Below, piece by piece: positions 5,480 to 5,652 of a DNA stretch of 5,652 bases. The position numbers and the translations under genes are program-made. The notes under the pieces were generated by a model that was not told the DNA's origin, did no database searches, and saw nothing but the letters and a program-made list of their open reading frames with translations. The stretch spans positions 1 to 5,652 of the forward strand of contig DATDRM010000095.1 in the NCBI GenBank assembly GCA_035291705.1. Direction: 5' to 3'. Position 1 is the stretch's first letter; each line of letters begins with the position of its first letter. Source of the stretch: DATDRM01 sp035291705. GTDB taxonomy: Bacteria > Chloroflexota > Anaerolineae > Anaerolineales > UBA4823.

Positions 5480-5652
5480 ATGAGATCAGGGAGTGGGAGT
5501 TACCTGGCTTTCATGCTGCGCCTGTGGCCGGTCGAACAGGATGGAGAAATGGTCTGGAGGGCTTCCCTGGAGAGCCCACTCACCGGCGAGCGGCGGGGGT
5601 TTGCCACGCTGGAGGCGTTGATCGCCTTTCTGCAGGCGGAGATCATCCGGGC
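5480..5652 (+). CDS. Small conserved-looking hypothetical protein, 5' part only
   Basis: From ATG at 5480 the frame is open to the window edge (57 codons). It begins MRSGSGSYLAFMLRLWPVEQ and continues with MVWRASLESPLTGERRGF and TLEALIAFLQAEI. The segment YLAFMLRLW...WRASLESP.TGERRGF..LEAL.AFL matches, from memory, short uncharacterised proteins frequent in Chloroflexota; I know no function for them. There is no signal peptide or membrane span, so it is probably cytoplasmic. No good ribosome binding site precedes 5480. The frame is also open upstream to a GTG at 5432, and an ATG at 5513 has GGGAG 13 nt before it. I prefer 5480 because it keeps the whole conserved-looking YLAFMLRLW motif near the N-terminus. 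It follows the lipoprotein by 65 nt and may be co-transcribed with it. Confidence 0.7.
   Translation, partial: MRSGSGSYLAFMLRLWPVEQDGEMVWRASLESPLTGERRGFATLEALIAFLQAEIIR

Overview
The window looks like bacterial chromosome, most likely from a member of Chloroflexota (an Anaerolineae-like lineage). This is an inference from style: a very large SARP/STAND/WD40 regulator, a lipoprotein with a Pro/Thr linker of the 'PTPTPLPPT' kind, and a small 'YLAFMLRLW...SLESPLTGERRGF' protein, all of which I associate with that phylum. Genes are fairly GC-rich and the single long intergenic region is clearly more AT-rich. No rRNA, tRNA, CRISPR array, insertion sequence or phage gene is visible.

Layout. Positions 1-4489 (minus strand) are one uninterrupted reading frame of at least 1496 codons that runs off the left edge. 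It encodes a winged-helix SARP-type DNA-binding domain, a BTAD helical repeat domain, an nSTAND1-type P-loop NTPase, a charged coiled coil, one predicted membrane helix, a conserved helical linker and 14 WD40-type repeats. The last residues seen resemble the usual C-terminus of this family, so only a few tens of codons are probably missing. Positions 4490-4823 are a divergent intergenic region. It holds a convincing sigma-70-type promoter for the regulator and an unusual density of short repeats: a dyad over the -35, a 9-bp direct repeat at 11-bp period, two further dyads and an 8-bp-phased ACTAT array. Positions 4824-5414 (plus strand) encode a 196-residue lipoprotein with a Pro/Thr linker and a small beta-rich outer domain. 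A stem-loop (about 5430-5466) separates it from a second plus-strand gene that begins near 5480 and leaves the window.

How the parts may work together. The large protein resembles Streptomyces AfsR in logic (SARP DNA-binding head plus STAND NTPase plus repeat sensor). It differs in carrying WD40 propellers behind a predicted membrane helix. If that helix is real, the propellers would lie outside the cytoplasmic membrane and the DNA-binding head inside, giving a one-protein membrane-tethered transcription regulator. The divergently transcribed surface lipoprotein and the repeat-rich region between the two genes are the obvious candidate target and operator. This regulatory circuit is a hypothesis: the sequence shows architecture and sites, not binding or control.
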